A stretch of 64,000 nt of DNA from Gemmata massiliana. Lineage in GTDB: Bacteria; Planctomycetota; Planctomycetia; Gemmatales; Gemmataceae. Below, piece by piece: positions 18,129-27,206 of the stretch. The notes beneath the pieces are model-generated. The model was not told the origin of the DNA, ran no database searches, and saw only the letters and a list, made by a program, of their open reading frames with translations. Each line of letters starts with the position of its first letter. The first letter of the stretch is position 1. The DNA is taken from contig HG799463.1 in NCBI GenBank assembly GCA_000531095.1, forward strand, positions 879,422 through 943,421. Direction: 5' to 3'. The translations under genes were made by a program, and so were the position numbers.

Positions 18129-19667
18129 CTACTCGCCAGCCGGGTCTTTGCCGTTGACCCACGGGCCTTCGAGCTTCTGGTACGCCGGCGCCTCCAGCAG
18201 GCTGCCCTTGTCGCCGGCCTTCCAGCCCTGAACCTGGTTCGGCTTGCCGCGCTTCTTGCTCCGGGCCTCCCACCGGCTCGCCCAGCTCGCGTCCGCTTCC
18301 TTCGGGGCGCGCGTTTCCTTGTCCCAGAACAGCGCCTTGCCGTACCGGTAGCTCTGCACACCCATGTTGACCGTCGCGAACGCCGCGGCGCCGAGTTCCG
18401 GGGTGCTGAGCGTCGTGCGGTTACGGGTGCGAACGCACTCGAGGAAGTTCTCCCACAGGGCGTAGGTGGCGTCGCCCTTCTTCGGGTTCTCGAACACGTG
18501 GACCGGCTTGTCCTCGCCGTTGTTGCTCTTGGGCTTGGCCGGGCCGCCGGCGATGTTCTGCCCGTACACCGAGAAGCCCTTGATGAAGTCGCCGCCGCCG
18601 TCGAACTTGATGGTCGCGAGGTGGCCGCGGATCATCTCACCGAACTGCACGTCGTTGCACATCGTCGCGCCGACGATGAACTGGCAGCCCTCGTCGTAGT
18701 CGGCGACCACGGTGGCCACGTCCGGCACGTCGCGCCCGTCGTACTCGAGGTACAGGCCGCCGGCGCCCACCACGCGGGCCGGGAACCGCAGCCCCATCGC
18801 CGCGATCATGTGCGTCGTCTGGTGGACGAAGAGGTCCGTGTACATGCCGCCGCCGAACGGCCAGTAGCAGCGCCACTGCGCCCAGATCGCCCGGTCGAAC
18901 GCCTGCTCCTGCGGGGTCGGCCCGAGGGGGGCGCCGTCCACGCTCTGGAACTTGTGCCCGAGCCACATGTCCCAGTCGATCGTCTTCGGGCTCATGTCCT
19001 TGGTGAGCGGGTAGTACCGCCACTGGCCGACCGAGCTGTTGCGGAAGTAGCTGGTCTGGCCCTGCATCACCTTACCGATGTTGCCGGCGGCGACGTACTC
19101 GTGCGCGGCCAGCCAGGTCGGGTCGGCCATGCTCTGCACGCCGACGGTGACCACCTTGTTCGTCTTCGCCGCGGTGTCGACGACCGCGATCGCTTCGGCG
19201 ATCGTCTTGGTCATCGGCTTCTCCATGTACACGTCCTTGCCCGCGTTCATGGCGTCGATCGCCATGCGCGCGTGCCAGTGGTCCGGGGTGGCGATGCACA
19301 CCAGGTCCACGTCCTTCTGCTCGAGGATCGTGCGGTAGTCCTTCGACACGTGGTTCTTGTCGGTCTTGTCCAGCCCGCACTTATCGGCCGACGGGTACAG
19401 CCCGCGCCCCTGGATCACGCCCTTCTTCACCTCGCCGTCCCACACGTCGCACACCGCGGCCGGCGCGACCGCCTTGCCCTCTTTCTGCATCTGGAGGATG
19501 ACGCCGATGTGCTGTTGGCACCGGCCGCCCACGCCGAGGAAGCCGACCCGCAGCTTCTCGTTCGCGGCCTTGATCTTCGCGTAGCTGGCGGCGGGCAGGC
19601 TCATCGCGGCCCCGGCCGCGGCGCTGCCGGCGATGAACGCCCGGCGGTTCACTGAGGACTTCGACAC
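18129..19667 (-). CDS. Tat-exported Gfo/Idh/MocA family oxidoreductase
   Basis: A 512-aa protein. The start is a GTG at 19667 (VSKSSVNRRAFIAG), supported by the ribosome-binding site AAGGAG 8 nt upstream; the open frame continues to 20231 but that is a shadow of the next gene. A twin-arginine signal (NRRAFIAGSAAAGAA) directs export. A Rossmann fold follows (LRVGFLGVGGRC) with CIATPDHWHA and the family-typical lysine motif MEKPMTK. Such Tat-exported proteins are very numerous in planctomycetes and are thought to oxidise sugars or their derivatives; the substrate is unknown. Confidence 0.93.
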   Translation of the reverse strand: MSKSSVNRRAFIAGSAAAGAAMSLPAASYAKIKAANEKLRVGFLGVGGRCQQHIGVILQMQKEGKAVAPAAVCDVWDGEVKKGVIQGRGLYPSADKCGLDKTDKNHVSKDYRTILEQKDVDLVCIATPDHWHARMAIDAMNAGKDVYMEKPMTKTIAEAIAVVDTAAKTNKVVTVGVQSMADPTWLAAHEYVAAGNIGKVMQGQTSYFRNSSVGQWRYYPLTKDMSPKTIDWDMWLGHKFQSVDGAPLGPTPQEQAFDRAIWAQWRCYWPFGGGMYTDLFVHQTTHMIAAMGLRFPARVVGAGGLYLEYDGRDVPDVATVVADYDEGCQFIVGATMCNDVQFGEMIRGHLATIKFDGGGDFIKGFSVYGQNIAGGPAKPKSNNGEDKPVHVFENPKKGDATYALWENFLECVRTRNRTTLSTPELGAAAFATVNMGVQSYRYGKALFWDKETRAPKEADASWASRWEARSKKRGKPNQVQGWKAGDKGSLLEAPAYQKLEGPWVNGKDPAGE

Positions 19668-19816
19668 GGTAAGCACTCCTTGAGGAGGGAGGATTAGTGT
19701 TTCCAGTGAGGCGGCTCGCGACCGCAAAAACTCGTGGCAGCGAACCCGGTCACCAACCACCACACTGAAATCGGGACTTTGGAGGCGGAGAATTACAAAT
19801 CTTTGGCGGGACGACG

Positions 19817-20551
19817 CTACTTTTTCTTCTGCTCTAACAGCCACTTGTACAGTTCGTCGGTGCCGTAGGCCATGTCCCACGAGTTGTGACCGACCTTCGG
19901 GTACTCGGTGTACTTCGGTTCCGCGCCCGCCTTCTTGAGCGCGTCGATCATCTCGCGCGAGCGATCGACCTTCACGGCGGTGTCCGCGTCCCCGTGGAAG
20001 CACCAGCACGGGATGCTCTTGATCTTGTCCGCTTCCTTCGGGTTGCCGCCCCCGCACACGGGGACGATCGCGGCCCAGCGGTCCGGGTGCGCGGTGGCGA
20101 TGCTCCAGGTGCCGTACCCGCCCATCGACAGCCCGCTGAGGATCTGCTGCTTCGGGTCGGTCTTGTACTCCTTCTGCACCGCGTCGAGGATCGCCAGCGC
20201 CCGCTTGCCGTCGTCGGACGTCGCGCTCCACGTGCGCTTCTCCGATTGCGGGATCACGACGATGAACGGGAACGTCGCCTCGCGCTTCTTGATCGCCTCC
20301 CCGAGCCCGACCTCGACCGGCATCTTCTTCCCGCCCTTGGTCTCGCCGGACCCGTGCAGGAACAGGATCGTGGGGTACTCCTTCGTGCCGTCGTAGCTCT
20401 TGGGGACGAACACCACGTAAGGTGAGGTGCTGCCGTCCGCGTTCTTGAATGTTTTGTCAATGAAGCCGGTTTTCGGCTTCTCGTCGGCCCGAACCGGCCG
20501 CACCGCGACGAGCGCGAGCAGTACGACCGCGGAGAGGAACAGGGAGCGCAT
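19817..20551 (-). CDS. Exported alpha/beta hydrolase (PHB-depolymerase-like esterase)
   Basis: A 244-aa protein with a signal peptide ending near RPVRADEK. It has the alpha/beta hydrolase fold: oxyanion-hole region ILFLHGSGETKGG, nucleophile elbow GLSMGGYGTW (Ser), acid in CFHGDADTAV (Asp), and catalytic His in KVGHNSWDMAYG. It resembles the small phospholipase/carboxylesterase and polyhydroxybutyrate-depolymerase-like enzymes that planctomycetes export. It lies 149 bp upstream of the Gfo/Idh/MocA gene on the same strand and may be cotranscribed with it. Substrate unknown. Confidence 0.92.
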   Translation of the reverse strand: MRSLFLSAVVLLALVAVRPVRADEKPKTGFIDKTFKNADGSTSPYVVFVPKSYDGTKEYPTILFLHGSGETKGGKKMPVEVGLGEAIKKREATFPFIVVIPQSEKRTWSATSDDGKRALAILDAVQKEYKTDPKQQILSGLSMGGYGTWSIATAHPDRWAAIVPVCGGGNPKEADKIKSIPCWCFHGDADTAVKVDRSREMIDALKKAGAEPKYTEYPKVGHNSWDMAYGTDELYKWLLEQKKK

Positions 20552-20807
20552 GAAGGACTCCGGAGAGGGGCGGTGCGGTAAAGCCTATCAAACCGCTATT
20601 CGGCCCGCCAGCACGCACGCGAAAATGCCGCCCGTCTCTCGTCTAGACGATTGATTATGTGTGCGGCGTGCGTAACGAACCGGAGGGGCGAAGCCGATTG
20701 TTGTGCCGGCGACTGATTGTGATTACCCTGGTAACAAAGCGCTATGCTTTTCAGGCGTTTAGCGGCCGTGTCACATCGACTCACTCACGTACTACCAGGA
20801 CGGCCCC

Positions 20808-21398
20808 ATGACTTTGCGCGAGCGGTTGAGCGGCGTACCCGCCGGCGCCTGGTGGGGGTACGCGACCGTGGCCGCATTCGGCGCGTGGTTCGTTTTGTGC
20901 GTGCTCGTTGGTCCCCATCTGTTCCTGTTCGCGTTCGGGTGCCTCACCCTTCCGGTGTTGGCAGTCGTCACCCTCGTACTCGCGTACCAACTTGCGGTTC
21001 GCCGGGCAAAGAAGACGAGAGCCTTACCGCTGTTTCTGATGTTGGGGTGCGTGACGGTCCTTGTTGGCGCTCCGGGCGTGACGGTGGAACTGCACCTGAT
21101 CGCCAGTGTGTACTGGGCCGGCGGTCCCAACGCGCTCAACGACTGGGCACAAGATGTGATGAACGAACAGAAGGCAGAGCGCGAATCCGGAAAGGCCGAT
21201 ACCGAGCAGCCCCCACCAAAGGATTATCCCGGCTTACGGGGATGGATTGGTGTTGGCTCACCGCTCCGGATCGAGTACGGGGGCGGACATTTTCATTACG
21301 GAATCGTGGTGTATCCCAAAGGGAATAGCCCGCGTGCCGCGTGGTGGCAGCGAGTAGTAGGGTGGCCTCCCGAGGTCGTGATATACCAGGAAAACTGA
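20808..21398 (+). CDS. Hypothetical membrane protein
   Basis: A 196-aa protein that I do not recognise. The N-terminal half has about three predicted transmembrane helices (YATVAAFGAWFVLCVLVG; FLFAFGCLTLPVLAVVTLVL; LFLMLGCVTVLVGAPGV). The C-terminal half is soluble, with a charged stretch (NEQKAERESGKADTEQPPPK) and a final YPKGNSP and GWPPEVVIYQ segment. It is isolated, and its 3' end faces that of the CotH gene across a perfect palindrome. No function can be assigned. Confidence 0.7.
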   Translation: MTLRERLSGVPAGAWWGYATVAAFGAWFVLCVLVGPHLFLFAFGCLTLPVLAVVTLVLAYQLAVRRAKKTRALPLFLMLGCVTVLVGAPGVTVELHLIASVYWAGGPNALNDWAQDVMNEQKAERESGKADTEQPPPKDYPGLRGWIGVGSPLRIEYGGGHFHYGIVVYPKGNSPRAAWWQRVVGWPPEVVIYQEN

Positions 21399-21438
21399 GG
21401 CGGCGATTTGTTGTGTTGTACGTGTTGCTTTTCGTTTG

Positions 21439-21494
21439 GTGGCACAGGCCTCTGGCCTGTGGAGGCGCTCACACAGGCCAGAGGCCTGTGCCAC
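21439..21494. repeat. Perfect 23-bp inverted repeat in a convergent gap
   Basis: Arms at 21439-21461 and 21472-21494 are perfect reverse complements with a 10-nt loop, and each arm itself contains the palindrome AGGCCTCTGGCCT-like core. It separates two convergent genes and could end transcription from both sides. Its look suggests a dispersed REP-like family. Confidence 0.8.
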
Positions 21495-21580
21495 GAACGC
21501 AAAAACACAGGCCCTCAGCACAACAGCATCGCTTTTTTAAGCCCGGCGCCGGTTGTCCCACCGCGGCCGGGCCTCGTGCG

Positions 21581-23671
21581 TCACTTCACGCGGACCTCGA
21601 CCGGGGCGCTCCAGTGCCCGCAGCGCCCCGTGTCGTCGCGCCAGCGGGCGCGCACGCGGTACTCCCCCGGCGCCTTGAACACGTCCGGAGGGATGTCGAT
21701 CGTGCGGCCCGCCCCCTCTTCCTTCCGCCAGTGGTCGTCGAGTTCGTACCAGCCGAGTTGCCCCACGCGACCGACGCGCCACTCCAGCGCCACTGACTTG
21801 CGCCCGGCCGCAGAGGTGAACGCCGCCGCCTCGAACCGGAACTTCCCGTCGGGCCGCTCGACGGTCGGTTTCGCGGGGATCTTGTCGTCCTTGGCTTCGT
21901 GGGCCAGGTAGCCCCACCCGTAACCGCGCTGGTCGCCGTCGTTCGGGGCGTAGTTCTTCGTCGGGCGCGAGTCGGTGCAGAAATCGATCAGGTACTTGCG
22001 AAAGCCGGCGAAGTCGTTGGTCGCCAGCGTTCGCGTCCACTTCCCACCGAAGTGATCGGCGCTGGACGGGTTCACGAAGTACGCCCCCTTCGGGTTGATC
22101 CGCGGGGAGAAATTCCAGCGCGCCTCGTCGAGCCGGGGCCAGTCGACATCGTGCTTCTTCGGCGTGAGAGCCGCACTCAGGTCCGACACCAGTTGCCCCA
22201 CCTGCCCGCCGCGGTCGGTGCCGTCGGCCGCGAACAGGTCGAGGATCTCGCGGGCGCGGTTGCGGTACTCGATCGCGATCGCGGGGTGGTTGAGGCACCC
22301 GATGGCCTCGATGTGCCCCGGCTGGTGGTGCCGCGGGACGAACGTCATGTCCATGTCCCACGGGATCGGTGCCCACCGACCGTCGGGGTGGCGGTAGTAC
22401 CCGTGGTTCCCGTCGGGCCGCAGGTCCACATTGCCCAGCAGCCGGTTCAGCGCGTGGAAGCTGTAGTACGCGGGCAGGTCGAGGTTCTTCCGCCACCACT
22501 CTTCCTTCGGGTTCGACCGCATCCCGTTGAGGAACGTCTCCCACTCTTTCTGGGCCTGATCGCCGGTGATGGTTTTAGGCGTGTGCTTGATTCCGCTTTG
22601 CGTGCTGACCGTCAACCCGTCCGGCAGCTTGCGGTCGGCGAGCAGCTTCGGTTCCATGTCGCCCAGGGCCACGTACAGTCCCCACAAGTCGCCCGAGAAC
22701 TGGTCCTTCGGCACCTCGGTGGCGCCCGTGACCACGCGCCACTGCACCCACGTCGCGGGCGGGCTGGGGACGCCCGCGAGCCGGTACGAGCGCATCGAGA
22801 GCACCTCGTCCATGCCCGCGATGCCGCGGTGGACCGGCAGGTACGGGGTGGACTGGCCCGGGTTGAGGTCGAGCCCCCGACACGCGGCCGGGAACGGCTT
22901 GTCGTCGTGATCGGCGAAGGGAACCTCGTGCCCGCGGTTGAACTTCAGCCCCCACTTGTTCTTGCCGGCGATGTGGGCGCTCCCCTGGCCGCGGTTGCTG
23001 TACTGGATGTGGTCGTACACCACGCCGTGGTAAACGAGCGTGCCCTGTTGTTTCTGTTTGTGGAAGTTGCCGTCCCACTGACTTTTCGCGACGTCTTCGG
23101 CCCGCGCGAGCAGGTGAAGGGTTTGCAGCGTGCCGAGGAACGCCGCGGGGAATTTCACGACGGGGGCTTTGCCCGGTTCGCGCGAGCCGGACCACATGGC
23201 CGGACCCGCGTCGCACCACCACGCGAAGTTGGGGCAGGTGTCGTCGGCTTCGGGCGCCTGGACCGCTTTGCCGTCCCGGCCGGCCGCCGTAACGCGGTAC
23301 CGCACCAGCCAGCGGTGCTTCTGGTACGTGGCCGGGACGCGCGCGCTGTACACGCCGTCGCCGGCCTTCGCGTCCCCCTCCTTGCCGTCGTCGCGCATCG
23401 ACAGGTCGAACCAGTTCTTCTCGTATTCGGCGTCGGCCTTGCGGATGTACTTTCCGGGCGCGACGAGTTGGAGCTTCAGGACCGGTTTGGTTACGCCCTC
23501 CGCCAACCGCACGGTGACGAGGACCGACGCACCGGGCTTCGGCGCGACCGGTTCGTGTTGCACGTGGCTGATCGCAGCGGCCTTCTCCGGGTCGGCGGCG
23601 CTCGCTCCCACAGCCGCCCCGACAAGAACCAGCCACGAGAGAATCAGCCGGCGCCAACAACAGGCGATCAT
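21581..23671 (-). CDS. CotH kinase family protein, exported
   Basis: A 696-aa protein with a signal peptide (LILSWLVLVGAAVGASA). An N-terminal beta-domain precedes a CotH-like protein-kinase fold: KNKWGLKFNRG, then YYSFHALNRLLGNVDLR and the acidic signature WAPIPWDMDMTF. A C-terminal fibronectin-like or Ig-like domain (VALEWRVGRVGQLGWYELDD, then EYRVRARWRDDTGR) completes it. CotH proteins phosphorylate spore-coat proteins in Bacillus; in planctomycetes the role of the family is not known. The protein is probably in the periplasm or on the surface. The gene is monocistronic. Confidence 0.88.
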   Translation of the reverse strand: MIACCWRRLILSWLVLVGAAVGASAADPEKAAAISHVQHEPVAPKPGASVLVTVRLAEGVTKPVLKLQLVAPGKYIRKADAEYEKNWFDLSMRDDGKEGDAKAGDGVYSARVPATYQKHRWLVRYRVTAAGRDGKAVQAPEADDTCPNFAWWCDAGPAMWSGSREPGKAPVVKFPAAFLGTLQTLHLLARAEDVAKSQWDGNFHKQKQQGTLVYHGVVYDHIQYSNRGQGSAHIAGKNKWGLKFNRGHEVPFADHDDKPFPAACRGLDLNPGQSTPYLPVHRGIAGMDEVLSMRSYRLAGVPSPPATWVQWRVVTGATEVPKDQFSGDLWGLYVALGDMEPKLLADRKLPDGLTVSTQSGIKHTPKTITGDQAQKEWETFLNGMRSNPKEEWWRKNLDLPAYYSFHALNRLLGNVDLRPDGNHGYYRHPDGRWAPIPWDMDMTFVPRHHQPGHIEAIGCLNHPAIAIEYRNRAREILDLFAADGTDRGGQVGQLVSDLSAALTPKKHDVDWPRLDEARWNFSPRINPKGAYFVNPSSADHFGGKWTRTLATNDFAGFRKYLIDFCTDSRPTKNYAPNDGDQRGYGWGYLAHEAKDDKIPAKPTVERPDGKFRFEAAAFTSAAGRKSVALEWRVGRVGQLGWYELDDHWRKEEGAGRTIDIPPDVFKAPGEYRVRARWRDDTGRCGHWSAPVEVRVK

Positions 23672-23796
23672 GTGCGGTCCTCGCGGAACGGCGGAATGCG
23701 TAATTCGTTACTCTCGGCCCAACACCAAGTCTACGACCCAACACCCACGCACATGAACCTGATTCGGGGCACGGCAGTGGTTCAGGATGGCCGCAC

Positions 23797-24822
23797 TCAA
23801 GCAGCATCAAGCCAGCTTTCGAGTTCCGCATACGATGCACAGAATGTGCAGTTGTTCCGTTTGATGAAGTTGGCCGGTTGAAGAAGCCGAGCACGCATCC
23901 ACTTATCAAGAGTCAGAAAAGTGTGGCCGTAGGCCAACGGAATAGGGATCATCTCCAAATCGAAAAAGTCACTTGGCTTGTCGTTCCGATTTGGGTCTTC
24001 TGAAGCGCGAGCCATGACCTCAATGTAGTTGTGCATGGCAGGCAGTTCACCGAAAAGTGCGCGAAGCCGCTTACCGATGGGTTCATCCTTAATACCTTCC
24101 CCGAACTTCGCAATGTGCGGCATTAGAGAGATGGGCAGTGATCGAAATGCCGGCTGCCAGTAATGTTCAAATACTGTCATCCCTGTTCGCTCCCATATCT
24201 TTTCTCGATCCCCACCGGTGGCTTTGTGTAGCTCTTGAACTGCCTGTTTATAGGGTTTCGAGGGCAGGTTTTGAACGTAATCGCGCATCTGACCATTTCG
24301 TAATCTGAGAAGCTCCGTCAGGGTTACGGCGTTCGCCCGTTCTAGTACCAAATTTCCCATTTTCTGAATCATCTCATCCGGAGTGTTGATCGGGAATGCA
24401 AGAGTGAAGGCTGACGTGAGGTATGCTAGCGCGGGTGCGAACAGTCTCTTGTGGGGACACCTATCGTCTTCTTGCTTGGCGAGACACTTGGCGAAACGCT
24501 CCACTTCCCACTGATAAACTTCTCTCTCTTGGACAAAGGTGACGTTCAGGCTGAGTTCTTCCATGAGCGCGCCGGTCCTCAACTCGGAGAATTCTTGCTT
24601 GTAGAGTTCCCAAATCAACGGAGCCGAGAGCGGACAGAATACAGCTCCCGCCCTCACGCGATCTTGCAGTTTCACTTTGAGAGATTGGGCTTCGGGTTTC
24701 CCGTCAGCCATGTTTATCCAGATATTGGAATCCAAGAACACGACTTTCCGGTTCTTGATCTTCTCCCACACACCTTCTCGGTCTATCTCGTATCGCACGA
24801 CAATTTCGCTTTCGTTGCTCAT
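23797..24822 (-). CDS. PIN-like domain protein in a low-GC segment
   Basis: A 341-aa protein starting MSNESEIVVRYEIDREGVWE. A PIN-type motif near residue 26 (KVVFLDSNIWINMADG) and an Asp near the end (HTFLTLDKWM) are the kind of acidic residues used by metal-dependent RNases. The middle part is helical with no known motif. The coding segment is visibly lower in GC than its neighbours, suggesting relatively recent acquisition. No antitoxin-like small gene is adjacent, so this is not a standard VapC module; it could be a solitary nuclease or a defence gene. Confidence 0.75.
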   Translation of the reverse strand: MSNESEIVVRYEIDREGVWEKIKNRKVVFLDSNIWINMADGKPEAQSLKVKLQDRVRAGAVFCPLSAPLIWELYKQEFSELRTGALMEELSLNVTFVQEREVYQWEVERFAKCLAKQEDDRCPHKRLFAPALAYLTSAFTLAFPINTPDEMIQKMGNLVLERANAVTLTELLRLRNGQMRDYVQNLPSKPYKQAVQELHKATGGDREKIWERTGMTVFEHYWQPAFRSLPISLMPHIAKFGEGIKDEPIGKRLRALFGELPAMHNYIEVMARASEDPNRNDKPSDFFDLEMIPIPLAYGHTFLTLDKWMRARLLQPANFIKRNNCTFCASYAELESWLDAA

Positions 24823-24997
24823 TGTGTCCCTCGGTAGGTGAATAGGAGAGAGGCTGCGTGCGACGGGAGGGTTCAGAATTGGAGCATAACGAATTTTCTG
24901 ATATTTTACTTGGCGGCACCCTTCACTCATTCGCCCCAGCTTCCTGCGGATCGATCCGTCAGCCACCACCAATCATTCAGACAGGCCCTGAGCGAAC

Positions 24998-25750
24998 ATG
25001 AACGATCTCGCCGGTAAGAAGGCACTGGTGTGCGGCGGCTCGCAGGGCATCGGCCTCGCGGCAGCGCGGGAACTCGCAGCACGCGGAGCGGACGTCACCG
25101 TGCTCGCACGCTCCGAACCGCCGGGCGAAGATCAGTTCGCGTTTCTGCGTGCGGACCTGCAACAGATCGAAACTCTCATTCCCGCGCTGGAAAGTCAGTT
25201 ACAGTCGGCGCCCGCGTTCAGCATTCTCGTGAACAATAGTGGCGGTCCGCCGCCCGGTCCCATTGTGGACGCGACGTCCGAACAGTTCCTCACGGCGTTC
25301 AAACAGCAAGTCCTCGCCGCGCACCTCCTCACGCAGTGGACGCTTCCTGCGATGAAGACCCAGGGGTACGGCCGCATCATCAACGTCGTCTCCACGAGCG
25401 TCCGAGAGCCGATCGAGGGCTTGGGCGTGTCGAACACCATTCGCGGCGCGACCGCGTCGTGGGCGAAAACGCTGTCGCGTGAGGTCGGCAAGTTCGGCGT
25501 GACCGTGAACAACGTGCTCCCCGGCGCCACGCGGACCGCGCGCCTGGAGGCGATCATCAAGCGGAAGGCCGGCGCGAGCGGCAAACCGCAAGAAGAAATC
25601 GAAGCCCACATGCGCGCGGAGATCCCGGCCGGCCGGTTCGCCGAACCGACCGAGATCGGGGCCGTGATCGCGTTCCTCGCGTCGCCCGCGGCGGGGTACA
25701 TTTCCGGCGTGAGTGTTCCGGTGGACGGCGGGAGGTTGCACTGTGTCTGA
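24998..25750 (+). CDS. SDR family oxidoreductase
   Basis: A 250-aa classical short-chain dehydrogenase: NAD(P)-binding GGSQGIG near residue 13-19, VNNSGGPP in place of the usual NNAG, and a C-terminal VDGGRLHCV. The catalytic Tyr of the usual Y-x-x-x-K cannot be seen: the corresponding place reads VSNTIRGATASWAKTLSRE, where Thr replaces Tyr. This variant occurs in a subgroup of SDRs. The last 8 nt overlap the aldehyde dehydrogenase start, so the two are translationally coupled and probably act in one catabolic pathway. Confidence 0.88.
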   Translation: MNDLAGKKALVCGGSQGIGLAAARELAARGADVTVLARSEPPGEDQFAFLRADLQQIETLIPALESQLQSAPAFSILVNNSGGPPPGPIVDATSEQFLTAFKQQVLAAHLLTQWTLPAMKTQGYGRIINVVSTSVREPIEGLGVSNTIRGATASWAKTLSREVGKFGVTVNNVLPGATRTARLEAIIKRKAGASGKPQEEIEAHMRAEIPAGRFAEPTEIGAVIAFLASPAAGYISGVSVPVDGGRLHCV

Positions 25751-27197
25751 GCGCGAGCGCCTGCAGAACTACATCGAGGGCCGGTTCGTCGCACCCGTGC
25801 GCGGCGAGTACCTGCCCGTTTACGAACCCGCGACCGGGCGCCAGTTCGCCGAGGTCGCGTCGTCCGACCGGGCGGACGTGGACGCCGCGTGCATCGCGGC
25901 CGAGCGCGCGGCCCGCGGGTGGCGCGAGACGCCGGTCGAGAAGCGCGCTGTGATCCTCGACGCGATCGCGAACAAGCTGGAAGCGCAAATCGAGCGCTTC
26001 GCCGGCGCGGAATCGAAAGACAACGGCAAGCCGGTGTCACTGGCACGGGCCGTAGACATCCCGCGCGCGGTGTCGAACTTCCGGTTCTTCGCGGGGGCGG
26101 TTCAGCACTTCGCGAGCGAGTGCCACCCGACGTCCGCCGACGTGCTGAACTACACACTCCGCACTCCGCTCGGCGTGGTGGGGTGCATCTCGCCGTGGAA
26201 CCTCCCGCTGTACCTGTTCACGTGGAAGATCGCGCCCGCGCTCGCGAGCGGGAACTGCGTGGTCGCGAAGCCGAGCGAAATGACCCCCGTAACCGCGACG
26301 ATGTTCGCCGAACTGTGCGGCGAAGCGGGGTTACCCCCGGGGGTGCTGAACATCGTTCACGGCACCGGCCCCGATGTGGGCGAAGTGATCTGCACGCACC
26401 CCACCATCAAGGCCGTCTCGTTCACCGGGGGAACGAAGACCGGCGCCCGGATCGCCTCCGTCGCGGCGCCGCTATTCAAGAAACTCTCGCTCGAACTCGG
26501 CGGGAAGAACCCGGTGCTCGTTTTCGACGACTGTGCGTTCGACGAAATGCTCGCGACCACGCTGCGCTCGTCCTTCAGCAACCAGGGCGAAATCTGCCTG
26601 TGCGGGTCGCGCATCTTCGTGCAGGACGCGATCTACGAGCGCTTCAAAACCGAGTTCGTGGCGCGGGCGAAGAAACTCCGCGTCGGCGACCCACTGGAGC
26701 CGACGACCGAACAAGGCGCGCTCGTTTCCGAGCAGCATCATGCGAAGGTGCGCAGCTACCTCGACCTCGCGCGCAAAGAGGGCGGTACCGTTCTCTGTGG
26801 CGGCGAAGTGATCTCTCCTCCAGGTCGGTGCGCGAACGGCTGGTTCCTCTCGCCTGCGGTCATTGAAGGGCTGCCGCACAACTGTCGCACGAGCCAGGAA
26901 GAGATCTTCGGCCCGGTCGCGTCGCTGTACCGCTTCAAGACCGAAGATGAGGCGATCGCGCTCGCGAACGACACGCCCTACGGCCTCGCGTCCGTGGTGT
27001 GGACGCGCTCGCTCGACCGCGCCCACCGCGTCGCCGCGAACCTGCACGCGGGGATCACCTGGGTGAATTGCTGGATGGTGCGCGACTTGAGAACGCCCTT
27101 CGGCGGGGTCAAACAGTCGGGCGTCGGGCGCGAGGGCGGCTGGGAGGCGCTCCGCTTCTTCACCGAGCCGAAGAACGTGTGCCTCAAGCTGTCGTAG
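25743..27197 (+). CDS. NAD(P)-dependent aldehyde dehydrogenase, ALDH8-like
   Basis: A 484-aa enzyme. A GTG start at 25743 is preferred: GGGAGG lies about 8 nt upstream and the start overlaps the SDR stop. The fold is standard: ISPWNLPLYLFTWKIAPALA, cofactor-binding SFTGGTKTG, general base Glu in LELGGKNP, and catalytic Cys in NQGEICLCGSRI. That last motif is typical of 2-hydroxymuconic or 2-aminomuconic semialdehyde dehydrogenases (ALDH8), which act in aromatic or tryptophan degradation. The substrate is inferred from this motif only. The 3' end lies 9 bp from the convergent amidohydrolase. Confidence 0.92.
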   Translation: MSERERLQNYIEGRFVAPVRGEYLPVYEPATGRQFAEVASSDRADVDAACIAAERAARGWRETPVEKRAVILDAIANKLEAQIERFAGAESKDNGKPVSLARAVDIPRAVSNFRFFAGAVQHFASECHPTSADVLNYTLRTPLGVVGCISPWNLPLYLFTWKIAPALASGNCVVAKPSEMTPVTATMFAELCGEAGLPPGVLNIVHGTGPDVGEVICTHPTIKAVSFTGGTKTGARIASVAAPLFKKLSLELGGKNPVLVFDDCAFDEMLATTLRSSFSNQGEICLCGSRIFVQDAIYERFKTEFVARAKKLRVGDPLEPTTEQGALVSEQHHAKVRSYLDLARKEGGTVLCGGEVISPPGRCANGWFLSPAVIEGLPHNCRTSQEEIFGPVASLYRFKTEDEAIALANDTPYGLASVVWTRSLDRAHRVAANLHAGITWVNCWMVRDLRTPFGGVKQSGVGREGGWEALRFFTEPKNVCLKLS

Positions 27198-27206
27198 TCC
27201 GATCGA

